The notes beneath the pieces are model-generated. The model was not told the DNA's origin. It did no database searches and was given only the letters and a program-made list of their open reading frames with translations. A stretch of DNA of 6,627 nucleotides from Sandarakinorhabdus sp. (lineage in GTDB: Bacteria > Pseudomonadota > Alphaproteobacteria > Sphingomonadales > Sphingomonadaceae), in assembly GCA_025458465.1 (NCBI GenBank), contig JALOSK010000107.1:1-6627 (forward strand). The letters run 5' to 3'. How positions within the stretch are numbered: position 1 is the stretch's first letter; every line of letters begins with the position of its first letter. Positions 1 through 6,299 of this stretch are shown one piece after another. The position numbers and the translations under genes are program-made.

Positions 1-128
1 GCCACCTCGCCATGGCGGGCGACCAGCGTGAGGGTGCCGGGCAGGCGGCGGGTGGCGATGTATTTTTCGGCCAGGAAGCCATCAAGCCGCGCGAGGCGGG
101 TGGGGCAGAACCCCAATGTGTCGGTCAT
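1..128 (-). CDS. Probable beta-lactamase-family serine hydrolase, N-terminal fragment
   Basis: Only the first 42 codons lie in the window; the gene continues past the left edge. The ATG at 128-126 is preceded by AGGGG (142-138, minus strand) with a 9-nt spacer, which supports this start. The peptide begins MTDTLGFCPTRLARLDGF and continues with a segment containing LPGTLTLVARHGEV. A short helix with a Leu-Asp-x-Phe-Leu pattern, then 'LPG' and a beta strand ending in 'ArxGev', is the typical opening of class C beta-lactamase/EstB-type serine hydrolases (PF00144 family). These act as esterases, peptidases or lactamases. The catalytic SxxK and YxN motifs would lie outside the window, so the assignment rests on N-terminal pattern alone. 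No signal peptide is seen, so a cytoplasmic location is likely. The start lies 26 bp after the DUF6356-like gene, suggesting one transcript. Confidence 0.6.
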   Translation of the reverse strand, partial: MTDTLGFCPTRLARLDGFLAEKYIATRRLPGTLTLVARHGEV

Positions 129-154
129 TGGCGTTGTCCCCTGTCTGGTGCCGA

Positions 155-376
155 TCAGAAGGTCGGCTGATCATATTTGCGCGGTGCGATTTCCTTGTGG
201 AGCTCGACGATCGCATCCGATCCGGCCGTCTTGTAGAGGCCGGGCACAAGGCCGTGGATGAAGCATTTCAGGCTGGCGACGAACAGGCGGCTGCCCACGC
301 CGAAGGCGGCGCCCATATGCTCGCCATAGCTTTCGTTGACGCAGCGCGGGTGTTCGAGGAACAGCCGATCGATCAT
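155..376 (-). CDS. Small DUF6356-like protein (73 aa)
   Basis: A 73-residue protein that begins MIDRLFLEHPRCVNESYGEH and resembles the DUF6356 family of small sphingomonad proteins ('LFLxHPxxVxESYGEHM' then a hydrophobic 'LxxxFxHGLxPGL' segment). The family has no established function. Residues 22-47 are moderately hydrophobic (FGVGSRLFVASLKCFIHGLV) and could be one membrane or amphipathic helix; there is no cleavable signal peptide. The chosen ATG at 376-374 has GAGG (389-386 on the minus strand) 9 nt upstream. The reading frame is open upstream to an ATG at 442, but that extension is Ala/Arg-rich low-complexity sequence with no ribosome site and was rejected. The gene sits 81 bp downstream of tRNA-Val and 26 bp upstream of the serine hydrolase, all in one direction, with no intrinsic terminator seen between them. 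Family naming is from memory of the pattern; that it is a real gene is more certain. Confidence 0.75.
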   Translation of the reverse strand: MIDRLFLEHPRCVNESYGEHMGAAFGVGSRLFVASLKCFIHGLVPGLYKTAGSDAIVELHKEIAPRKYDQPTF

Positions 377-385
377 CGCAATAAG

Positions 386-389
386 CCTC
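386..389 (-). promoter_or_regulatory. Ribosome binding site setting the start of the DUF6356-like gene
   Basis: GAGG on the minus strand with a 9-nt spacer to the ATG at 376-374. It favours the short 73-residue reading over the in-frame upstream ATG at 442. Confidence 0.55.
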
Positions 390-457
390 GCCTGTCGTGA
401 TTCCGTGGCCGGCATAGTGGCGGCGGCGGCGCGCGCCTGCAACCTTTGCTGATGATC

Positions 458-532
458 TGGTGGGCGTTGAGGGTTTCGAACCCCCGACCCTCTCGGTGTA
501 AACGAGATGCTCTACCACTGAGCTAAACGCCC
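458..532 (-). tRNA. tRNA-Val, anticodon UAC
   Basis: A complete cloverleaf of 75 nt including an encoded 3' CCA (458-460). On the minus strand the acceptor stem is GGGCGTT (532-526) paired with AACGCCC (468-462), followed by discriminator A and CCA. The D arm is GCTC/GAGC with loop AGTGGTA. The anticodon stem TCTCG/CGAGA encloses loop TTTACAC, placing anticodon TAC (read UAC) at 500-498, which decodes valine GUA/GUG/GUU codons. The T arm is GGGGG/CCCTC around TTCGAAA, with one G-T pair. The variable loop is short (GGGTC). All stems pair, so the gene appears intact. No T-tract terminator is visible just after the CCA. Confidence 0.95.
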
Positions 533-538
533 GCACCG

Positions 539-567
539 CCGTTAGCCGGCGCGGGGCGGCGGCGCAA
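539..567 (-). promoter_or_regulatory. Candidate tRNA-Val promoter
   Basis: On the minus strand TTGCGC (567-562) and TAACGG (544-539) are separated by exactly 17 bp and would place a transcription start close to the tRNA 5' end at 532. The -35-like box matches TTGACA at four of six positions; the -10-like box is a poor match to TATAAT. The location is right but the match is weak, and the implied near-absence of a 5' leader is unusual for a tRNA. Confidence 0.25.
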
Positions 568-622
568 GGCGCCTTGCCGGTGTTGCTGCATTGCAACAGC
601 GCAGGCCCAATTTCCGTGGGCC
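564..622. repeat. Cluster of three inverted repeats in the divergent control region
   Basis: Three dyads follow each other: a perfect 14-bp palindrome GCAAGGCGCCTTGC at 564-577; TGTTGC (581-586) facing GCAACA (593-598) over 6 nt; and GGCCCA (604-609) facing TGGGCC (617-622) over 7 nt. None is followed by a T tract on either strand, so they are not ordinary intrinsic terminators. The first overlaps the candidate tRNA -35 box. They could be protein-binding sites or leader hairpins; in DNA this GC-rich, some short dyads are expected by chance. Confidence 0.4.
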
Positions 623-627
623 GGCTG

Positions 628-671
628 GTATCATGAACCGGCCATGAAGCTGTAACGGAAGTGTCACAAAT
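628..671 (+). promoter_or_regulatory. Candidate tandem PHO box (PhoB-binding) array upstream of the TonB-dependent receptor
   Basis: Four heptamers occur at exact 11-bp spacing: GTATCAT (628-634), CGGCCAT (639-645), CTGTAAC (650-656) and GTGTCAC (661-667). They are separated by purine-rich 4-nt spacers GAAC, GAAG and GGAA, with AAAT following the last. Each unit matches the known PhoB half-site CTGTCAT at five of seven positions, 20 of 28 overall, and the 7+4 architecture is that of PHO boxes. The neighbouring 11-mers at 617 and 672 do not match, so the array has defined ends. It ends about 100 bp before the receptor start codon and would sit at or upstream of a -35 region. No convincing -10 hexamer is seen 10-11 bp downstream. 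Part of unit 2 overlaps an inverted repeat (619-624 with 638-643), which is a competing explanation. No regulator gene is in the window. Confidence 0.5.
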
Positions 672-700
672 ACCCGGCAGAGGCCGGGGCAGTTCGCGGG

Positions 701-747
701 CAGCGGGAATCGGGTTCCGCTGTCAATTCGCTTCACAAGCGTTTTTT
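701..747 (+). promoter_or_regulatory. Receptor mRNA leader with two hairpins and T6 (attenuator-like)
   Basis: Hairpin 1 pairs CAGCGG (701-706) with CCGCTG (717-722), extended inside by a G-U and an A-U pair. Hairpin 2 is CGCTT (729-733), loop CAC, AAGCG (737-741), followed immediately by six T residues (742-747). The second element has the form of a small intrinsic terminator placed 24 bp before the receptor start codon. The stem is only 5 bp with a triloop, so termination would be weak or conditional. It could equally be a processed leader end or chance. Confidence 0.35.
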
Positions 748-759
748 CCCAGCAGCCAC

Positions 760-764
760 AGGGG
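760..764 (+). promoter_or_regulatory. Ribosome binding site of the TonB-dependent receptor
   Basis: AGGGG with a 7-nt spacer to the ATG at 772. The signal peptide begins directly at this ATG, so it decides the start against the upstream in-frame GTG at 661. Confidence 0.8.
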
Positions 765-771
765 ATATCAC

Positions 772-3700
772 ATGCGTCATCTTCGTCTTGGTGTTGCGCT
801 TGGCGCGCTTGCCGTTCCGGCCTTTGTCATTCCGGCGGCCGTGCAGGCCCAGGAAACCACCGCAGCCATCCGCGGCAGCATCATCAACGAGAAGAACCAG
901 CCGATCGCCGGCGCCACCGTCACGGTGATCCACACCCCGTCGGGCACCCGCATCGTGCAGACATCGGGCGCGAACGGGGAATTCAACGCCTCGGGCCTGC
1001 GTCTGGGCGGCCCGTACAGCGTCACCGTGGAAGCCGCCGGCTTCGATCCGGCCACCGAAACGCTCGACGGCCTGACTGCTGGTACAGCGCAGCGCGTGGA
1101 AGTGATGCTGGCCGCTACCGGCCAGGGCATCACGGTCACGGCGAGCCGCACCCGCAGTGCGATCACCATCGCGACCGGCGCCGCCACCATTTTGACGGCG
1201 CGTGACATCGCCGGCATCGCCAACGTCAACCGCGACATCCGCAACCTTGCGCTGCGCAACCCCCTGGTCAGCCTGAACCAGAGCAACAACTCGATTTCCA
1301 TTCTTGGCCAGAACAACCGCTTCAACCGCTTCACTGTGGACGGCGTGGCCTTCGGCGACCCGTTCGGCCTGGAGGGCAGCGGCCAGGTTTCGAACCGCGG
1401 CCCGATCCCGCTGGATGCCATCGGCGAATTCAGCGTTGAAGTGGCGCCGGTCGATATCCAGCAGGGCTTCTTCCAGGGTGGCGCCATCAATGCGCAGCTG
1501 ATTTCGGGCAGCAACAAGTTCCATGCAATGGCCGGTGGCTTCTATCAGAACGACAGCCTGCGCGGCCGCCGTGCCGGCACGCTGCGCCGTGTTGGCCAGT
1601 TTGAATCGCAGATCTACACCGCCCAGTTGAGCGGTCCGATCATCAAGGACAAATTGTTCTTCGCCGTCACCTATGAGCGCACGCGTGAAAGCGTGCCGGC
1701 GCCGCTCCAGCCCTCGCAGCTGACCAACGTGGGCCCCGGCGGCATCACCGACGCGCAGATCAGCCGGATCCAGGGCATTGCCGATACGGCCTATGATTAT
1801 GATGCCGGCGGCGTGGCCGCAACGGTTCCGGAACGGGATGACAAGCTGGTTGCCAAGATCGACTGGAACATCGCCGATGGGCACCGCGCCAGCTTCACCT
1901 ATATCTACAACGAATCGAACGAATTTTCAGGGGCCACGGGTGCTGCGGCCCTGAACCAGTCGTCGCCGGTGTTTTCGCTGCAGTCGAACAACTTCACCGC
2001 GGGCGCCATCAACCACTTCGGCATCCTGCAGCTGAACGATCAGTGGAGCGACAATTTCTCCACCATGCTGCGTGTCTCCTACGCGGATTACGAACGGCTG
2101 CAGGTGCCCGTTGGCGGCCGCACCTTCGGCCAGTTCGACGTCTGCCTGGCGGAAACGCGGGCCGCGCCGCTGGGTGCCTGCCCGGGCGGCACCGGACAGC
2201 TGCGCTTTGGTCCCGACATCAGCCGCCAGTCCAATGAGTTGACCTCGCAGTCGCTCAACGTGGAATTCGCCGCGACGCTGAAGATGAACAACCACACGGT
2301 GAAGGCCCTGGTTGAGCGCCGCACGCAGGACCTCAACAACCTGTTCCAGCAGCGCACGTCCGGCCAGTGGTATTTCGATTCGATCACCGATCTGCAGAAC
2401 CGGCAGGCCAGCTTCCTCGATTTCGCGACGCCGCTGCGTGGCGGCATCGAAACCGCCGCGGCCATCTTCGCCAACAACAGCTGGACGTTCGGGATCATGG
2501 ACACCATCGACGTGTCGGACGATCTGACGGTGCTGGCCGGTTTCCGCTGGGACCTGTTCGACACGCCTGACGTGCCCGTCTTCAATCCGAACTTCCTCGA
2601 CCGGTTCGGTTTCCCCAACAACAGCACCCTGAACGGCCGCCAGCTGTTCCAGCCGCGCTTCGGCTTCAACTGGCGGGCAAGCGACCGGCTGCAGATCCGT
2701 GGTTCGGCCGGCCTGTTCGGCGGTGGTGCGCCCAACGTGTGGGTGTCGAACAGCTATTCCAACCCCGGTCCCACCATGGCCCGTGCTTCGATCACCCGTG
2801 TGCCGGGTGTTGGCGGCGCGCCAGACACGTTCACGGTGTCCGGCATCCCCGGCCTGAGCGCGGCCGATCAGAACGCCATCGGTGCGGCAACGCTGAACAA
2901 TGTCAGCGGTGGGCAGGGTGTCCCGGATACCTTCATCCAGGCGCTGCGCGGTGTCGGCGGCGCGGCCGGCGCCCCCACCAATGCCATCGATCCGGATTTC
3001 CGGGTGCCCTCGCAGTGGCGCGTGTCGGGCTCGGTCGACTATACGGCCAACCTGGGCTTCCTGGGTGATGACTGGCAGTTCGGCGCCGATGTCATCTGGT
3101 CCCGCACCCGCGACGCGCTGACCTGGACCGATCTGCGTTCGGTGCCGGTTGGCACGCTGCCTGATGGCCGTCTGCGCTATGGGCCGCTGGGGGGCGTTGG
3201 CACCACCAACAGCGACATTCTGCTCACCAACACCAGCGATGGCTATTCCTGGAACATCGTTGGCCGCTTTGACAAGCGGTGGAACAACGGCCTGCGCCTC
3301 GCCGGCAGCTACACCTTCCAGCGTTCGTTCGACGTCAACTCGGCCACGTCGTCGGTGGCGTTCTCCAACTACATGAACGCGGCCGCCGGCTTTGATCCCA
3401 ACAATGCCGCCTATGGCGTGTCCAACTATCAGCGCGATGATGCCTTCCGTCTGGTGGCCAGCTATGACGCGAGCCTGTTCGGGGACAACAACACCCGCAT
3501 CGAGTTCTTCTTCAATTCGACGTCGGGCCAGCCGTTCAGCTTCACCATGAACGATCAGGCTTCGGGCAACGGTCGTTCAGCCGTGTTCGGCACGCTGGCG
3601 TCGACGTCGGCCGGTCAGCAGCACATCCGTCACCTGCTGTACGTGCCGAATGTCAGCTCCATCACGGCCGATCCCCGCGTCACCTATGCGCCCGGCTTCG

Positions 3701-4095
3701 ATTTCGCCGGCTTCCAGAACTTCGTCCAGAATTCCCCGCTGGCCGAATATCAGGGCCAGATTGCACCGAAGAACATCGGCCGCAGCCCGCGCGTGAACCG
3801 CCTGGATTTCGCGCTGCGCCAGCAGGTGCCGTTCGTGTTCGGAGGCAAGATCGAGCTGTCGGCCGAAGTCGAAAACGTGCTCAACCTGATCAACCCCAAC
3901 TGGGGCGTGGTGCGGCTGGTGCCGTTCCCGCACATGGCACCTGCGGTCAACGTTGCCTGCGCCGATGCCGCCTGCACCAGCTATCGGTTCAGCAACGTCT
4001 CGGCCAGCGCGACAAGCTTCACGCCGCCGGCCTCGCCGATCCAGATCGGGGGCTCGTTCTGGGGTGTCCGCTTCGGCGCTCGCGTGCGGTTCTGA
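772..4095 (+). CDS. Oar-like TonB-dependent receptor with carboxypeptidase-regulatory-like domain
   Basis: An 1107-residue outer-membrane TonB-dependent receptor of the Oar-like type. Residues 1-26 form a Sec signal peptide (MRHLRLG, hydrophobic core, cleavage expected after AVQA). Residues about 28-115 are a carboxypeptidase-regulatory-like beta-sandwich ('GxIxNExNxPIAGATVTV', 'GxFNASGLRLGGPYSVTV'). A TonB-box-like ITVTAS lies at 120-125. The plug follows at about 130-245, with ILGQNNRFNRFTVDGV and 'PLDAIGEFSVEVAPVDI'. The remainder is the 22-strand barrel, ending in the terminal aromatic pattern (GVRFGARVRF, last residue Phe). Cysteines pair closely at 458/470 and 1063/1068, probably as loop disulfides. 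Family members import bulky ligands using TonB-ExbBD energy; in Myxococcus, Oar is implicated in protease secretion. The substrate here is unknown. The frame is intact. Starting at the upstream GTG (661) would add 37 residues before the signal peptide and is rejected. Expression may depend on the PHO-like array upstream. Confidence 0.95.
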   Translation: MRHLRLGVALGALAVPAFVIPAAVQAQETTAAIRGSIINEKNQPIAGATVTVIHTPSGTRIVQTSGANGEFNASGLRLGGPYSVTVEAAGFDPATETLDGLTAGTAQRVEVMLAATGQGITVTASRTRSAITIATGAATILTARDIAGIANVNRDIRNLALRNPLVSLNQSNNSISILGQNNRFNRFTVDGVAFGDPFGLEGSGQVSNRGPIPLDAIGEFSVEVAPVDIQQGFFQGGAINAQLISGSNKFHAMAGGFYQNDSLRGRRAGTLRRVGQFESQIYTAQLSGPIIKDKLFFAVTYERTRESVPAPLQPSQLTNVGPGGITDAQISRIQGIADTAYDYDAGGVAATVPERDDKLVAKIDWNIADGHRASFTYIYNESNEFSGATGAAALNQSSPVFSLQSNNFTAGAINHFGILQLNDQWSDNFSTMLRVSYADYERLQVPVGGRTFGQFDVCLAETRAAPLGACPGGTGQLRFGPDISRQSNELTSQSLNVEFAATLKMNNHTVKALVERRTQDLNNLFQQRTSGQWYFDSITDLQNRQASFLDFATPLRGGIETAAAIFANNSWTFGIMDTIDVSDDLTVLAGFRWDLFDTPDVPVFNPNFLDRFGFPNNSTLNGRQLFQPRFGFNWRASDRLQIRGSAGLFGGGAPNVWVSNSYSNPGPTMARASITRVPGVGGAPDTFTVSGIPGLSAADQNAIGAATLNNVSGGQGVPDTFIQALRGVGGAAGAPTNAIDPDFRVPSQWRVSGSVDYTANLGFLGDDWQFGADVIWSRTRDALTWTDLRSVPVGTLPDGRLRYGPLGGVGTTNSDILLTNTSDGYSWNIVGRFDKRWNNGLRLAGSYTFQRSFDVNSATSSVAFSNYMNAAAGFDPNNAAYGVSNYQRDDAFRLVASYDASLFGDNNTRIEFFFNSTSGQPFSFTMNDQASGNGRSAVFGTLASTSAGQQHIRHLLYVPNVSSITADPRVTYAPGFDFAGFQNFVQNSPLAEYQGQIAPKNIGRSPRVNRLDFALRQQVPFVFGGKIELSAEVENVLNLINPNWGVVRLVPFPHMAPAVNVACADAACTSYRFSNVSASATSFTPPASPIQIGGSFWGVRFGARVRF

Positions 4096-4153
4096 TCGCA
4101 GCCGGGCGTGAGGCTGGCGCAGCGGCGACATCCTCACGACCCGGCCCGATCAG
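4092..4153 (+). other. Long interrupted stem-loop at the receptor stop codon
   Basis: CTGATCG (4092-4098, containing the TGA stop) pairs with CGATCAG (4147-4153). After a small internal loop, GCCGGG (4101-4106) pairs with CCCGGC (4140-4145). Past a single bulged A (4139), CGTGAGG (4107-4113) pairs with CCTCACG (4132-4138). That gives 20 Watson-Crick pairs with two minor interruptions and an 18-nt loop that can itself fold (CTG/CAG). There is no T tract, so it is not itself the terminator. It may protect the mRNA 3' end. Confidence 0.6.
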
Positions 4154-4164
4154 CCAGCGAACAA

Positions 4165-4199
4165 GAAAGGGCGGCCCCGACTGGCCGCCCTTTCCTTTT
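4165..4199 (+). terminator. Intrinsic terminator after the receptor gene
   Basis: A perfect 12-bp stem, GAAAGGGCGGCC (4165-4176) with GGCCGCCCTTTC (4183-4194), closes a 6-nt loop and is followed by CTTTT (4195-4199). It lies 70 bp after the receptor stop. On the minus strand the same stem is followed only by TTGTT, so it may also stop the converging peptidase transcript, but less efficiently. No separate terminator is seen in 4200-4268. Confidence 0.85.
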
Positions 4200-4268
4200 G
4201 TGGTTTGACCCCGGGTCACGTCTGGAGCAGGCGGCCGATCGGGGCCTCATGCCTGCCAGCGGTGCCAG

Positions 4269-6299
4269 TCACTTCTTCAGATACCGATCATACCAGTCGA
4301 TCACCGCCAGGTTGGATTGCAGCCACTGCGACGGGCGCCCCATGCCGTGGGTGGCATCGGGCAGGCGCACCATCATGGCATCGACGCCGCGCACTTTCAG
4401 GGCCTGATAATAGGCCTCGGTCTGGGCGATGGGAGTGCGATAGTCGGCCTCGCCGGTGATCAGCAGGGTGGGCGTCTTCACCTTGCCGACCAGGCTGAAG
4501 GTGGACCGCCGCCAATAGAGGTCGCGATTGTCCCACGGGTTGCCCACCACCCAGTTCGACAGCGTGACGGCGCTGATGTCGGACGTGAGCGCCTGGATCG
4601 ACCAGTCGGTCACCGGGCGCAGCGCGGCGGCCGCGTTGAAGCGATCTGTTTTGCCGATGGCGAAGGTGGTGAGCACGCCGCCGCCCGAACCGCCGCCGAT
4701 GAACTGGTTCCTTGCATCGGCCCAGGGGCGCTTCAGCACCTCGTCCACCCCGGCCATCAGATCATCGTGATCGGGGCCGGGATATTCGCCGCCATATTCG
4801 GGCGTGATGCCGTTGGCAAAACGTTCGCCATAACCGATGGAACCGCGCGGGTTGGTCCACAGCACGACATAGCCGGCGGCGGCATAAAGCTGGTGGGTGA
4901 TGGAGAAATAGGGGCCATAATCGCCATTCGGGCCGCCGTGGATTTCCAGCGCCACCGGATATTTCTTCGCCGGATCAAAGTTCGGCGGATACTGGATCCA
5001 GCCTTCGATGGAGAGGCCATCGGGCGCCTTCCAGGTGAGGCGTTCCATCGCGCCGATCTGCTTGCCGGCGCGCCAGCCTTCGTTGAAATCGATCCTGCCC
5101 ACAAGCTTGCCGGCCTTCATCACGCCCAGCGCCGCCGGGCGATCAGCCTCCACGGTGGTGAAGGCGTGAACGCCGCCGCCTTCATCCCACGCCCCGCCGG
5201 AGGAGGGGAGATAGAGGCGGGTGCCGCCGATCTGCGGCACCGCGGTGCGCGCGCTGCCGCCGGTTGCCGGGATGGTGGCCACGCGGGTGACGCCGGCATC
5301 GGCATGAAACACGTTCAGCGCCTTGCCATCCGGCGTCCAGCGGAAATCCAGCACTGGCCGGTCCAGCGCGGCGGTGAGGTGGACGGGTTCGCCGCCCGAA
5401 ACGCGCCGCAGCCACAGGCCAGGCTGACTGTAGAATTTCGTGGTCCTGGGCTGTCCCACCCAGGCCAGCCACTGGCCATCGGGGGACAGGCGTGCATCGC
5501 CTTCGCCGCCATCGATGTCGGTCAGGCGCTGCGGCGTGCCGCCCGCCGCCGCGATGCGGTAGAGATCGGTTTCGCCGGCAATCCGGTCGTTGCCGGGGCG
5601 GACGGCGGCGGCATAGACGAGGGACTGGCCATCCGGTGCCCATTGGGCGCCGCCCTCGATCTGATCGGCATCGCCCTTGGTGAGCTGCGCGGGCGTGCCG
5701 CCGCTGGCCGGCACCAGGAACAGTTGATCGGCGCCGGCCTTGATGTAGCCGCCATCGTTGGTGCGCCAGCGGAAATCGCTGATCACCCGCGGATCGGGCG
5801 CCCAGGTCGCGCCGGCTGGCTTTTCGGGCATGCCGGGCACCTTGGGCATCGGCGCCTCGACGCGGCCGGTGAAGGCGATGCGTGTGCCATCCGGGCTCCA
5901 CACGGGTGCGCGCGGCGCGATGCTGCCGCTGGTGATGGGCGTGCCGACACCTTCGGTCACGTCCATCACCCACAATTGCGGCTTGCCAAGATAGGCCGCG
6001 ACATAGGCGATGCGCTTGCCATCGGGCGCCCACGCCAGCCCCGATGCGCCCACCTGCGACGGGATCAGCAGGCGCTTTTCAAGGCTGTTCTTGCCCACTT
6101 TGGCCAGCCACCATTCGGTGGTGCGCCGATCCGTCTGGATATCGAACTGCTGCCTCGTGAACAGCACGTGGGCGCCATCGGGAGACACGTCCACCGCGTC
6201 GGTCATGCTGATCCGGTAGAGATCGAGCGGTTCCACCGGGGTGGCGGCCAGCGCGGCGGTGGAGGCGAGGAGGGCGAGAGCGAACGTGGCGGCTTTCAT
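4269..6299 (-). CDS. Exported S9-family prolyl oligopeptidase-like serine peptidase
   Basis: A 676-residue serine peptidase of the S9 family (acylaminoacyl-peptidase/dipeptidyl-peptidase-like), which cleaves short peptides. Residues 1-18 are a Sec signal peptide (MKAATFALALLASTAALA), so the mature enzyme should be periplasmic or secreted. Residues about 25-400 form a beta-propeller with repeated PD40-type motifs (SPDG 39, APDG 91, SPDG 135, APDG 221, SPDG 272, TPDG 322). The C-terminal alpha/beta-hydrolase domain starts near 425. It has HGGP at 454-457 and NPRGS at 483-487, the nucleophile elbow GGGSGGG with Ser538, Asp619 in GEADYRTP, and His651 in DATHGMGRP. The triad is complete. The elbow has Gly where many S9 enzymes have Tyr (GGSYGG). 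The start is supported by AGGA with a 5-nt spacer. The gene converges on the TonB-dependent receptor, so any link is functional rather than operonic. Confidence 0.95.
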   Translation of the reverse strand: MKAATFALALLASTAALAATPVEPLDLYRISMTDAVDVSPDGAHVLFTRQQFDIQTDRRTTEWWLAKVGKNSLEKRLLIPSQVGASGLAWAPDGKRIAYVAAYLGKPQLWVMDVTEGVGTPITSGSIAPRAPVWSPDGTRIAFTGRVEAPMPKVPGMPEKPAGATWAPDPRVISDFRWRTNDGGYIKAGADQLFLVPASGGTPAQLTKGDADQIEGGAQWAPDGQSLVYAAAVRPGNDRIAGETDLYRIAAAGGTPQRLTDIDGGEGDARLSPDGQWLAWVGQPRTTKFYSQPGLWLRRVSGGEPVHLTAALDRPVLDFRWTPDGKALNVFHADAGVTRVATIPATGGSARTAVPQIGGTRLYLPSSGGAWDEGGGVHAFTTVEADRPAALGVMKAGKLVGRIDFNEGWRAGKQIGAMERLTWKAPDGLSIEGWIQYPPNFDPAKKYPVALEIHGGPNGDYGPYFSITHQLYAAAGYVVLWTNPRGSIGYGERFANGITPEYGGEYPGPDHDDLMAGVDEVLKRPWADARNQFIGGGSGGGVLTTFAIGKTDRFNAAAALRPVTDWSIQALTSDISAVTLSNWVVGNPWDNRDLYWRRSTFSLVGKVKTPTLLITGEADYRTPIAQTEAYYQALKVRGVDAMMVRLPDATHGMGRPSQWLQSNLAVIDWYDRYLKK

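Noticed and set aside
377..442. N-terminal extension of the DUF6356-like protein to an ATG at 442
   Set aside because: The added residues are Ala/Arg-rich low-complexity sequence with no ribosome site, while the internal ATG at 376 has GAGG at good spacing and begins the family-like pattern.
458..532. tRNA-Val as a phage or island attachment site
   Set aside because: No integrase gene and no second copy of the tRNA 3' end were seen in the window; flanking genes look like ordinary chromosome.
629..634. TATCAT as a -10 box for the receptor
   Set aside because: It matches TATAAT at five of six positions, but no -35-like hexamer lies 16-18 bp upstream, and it falls in the first unit of the 11-bp array, which explains it better.
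651..668. CRP/FNR-type site (TGTAAC facing GTCACA)
   Set aside because: The half-sites are near-inverted, but the spacing is 2 bp too long for TGTGA-N6-TCACA; the direct-repeat reading with 11-bp period accounts for more of the flanking sequence.
733..1884. A 383-codon open frame on the minus strand opposite the receptor N-terminus
   Set aside because: Antisense shadow; composition is low-complexity and the plus strand encodes clear receptor domains over the same bases.
4207..4217. Palindrome GACCC-C-GGGTC as a terminator for the S9 peptidase
   Set aside because: The stem is 5 bp with a 1-nt centre, cannot form a stable loop without losing pairs, and has no T tract on the minus strand.
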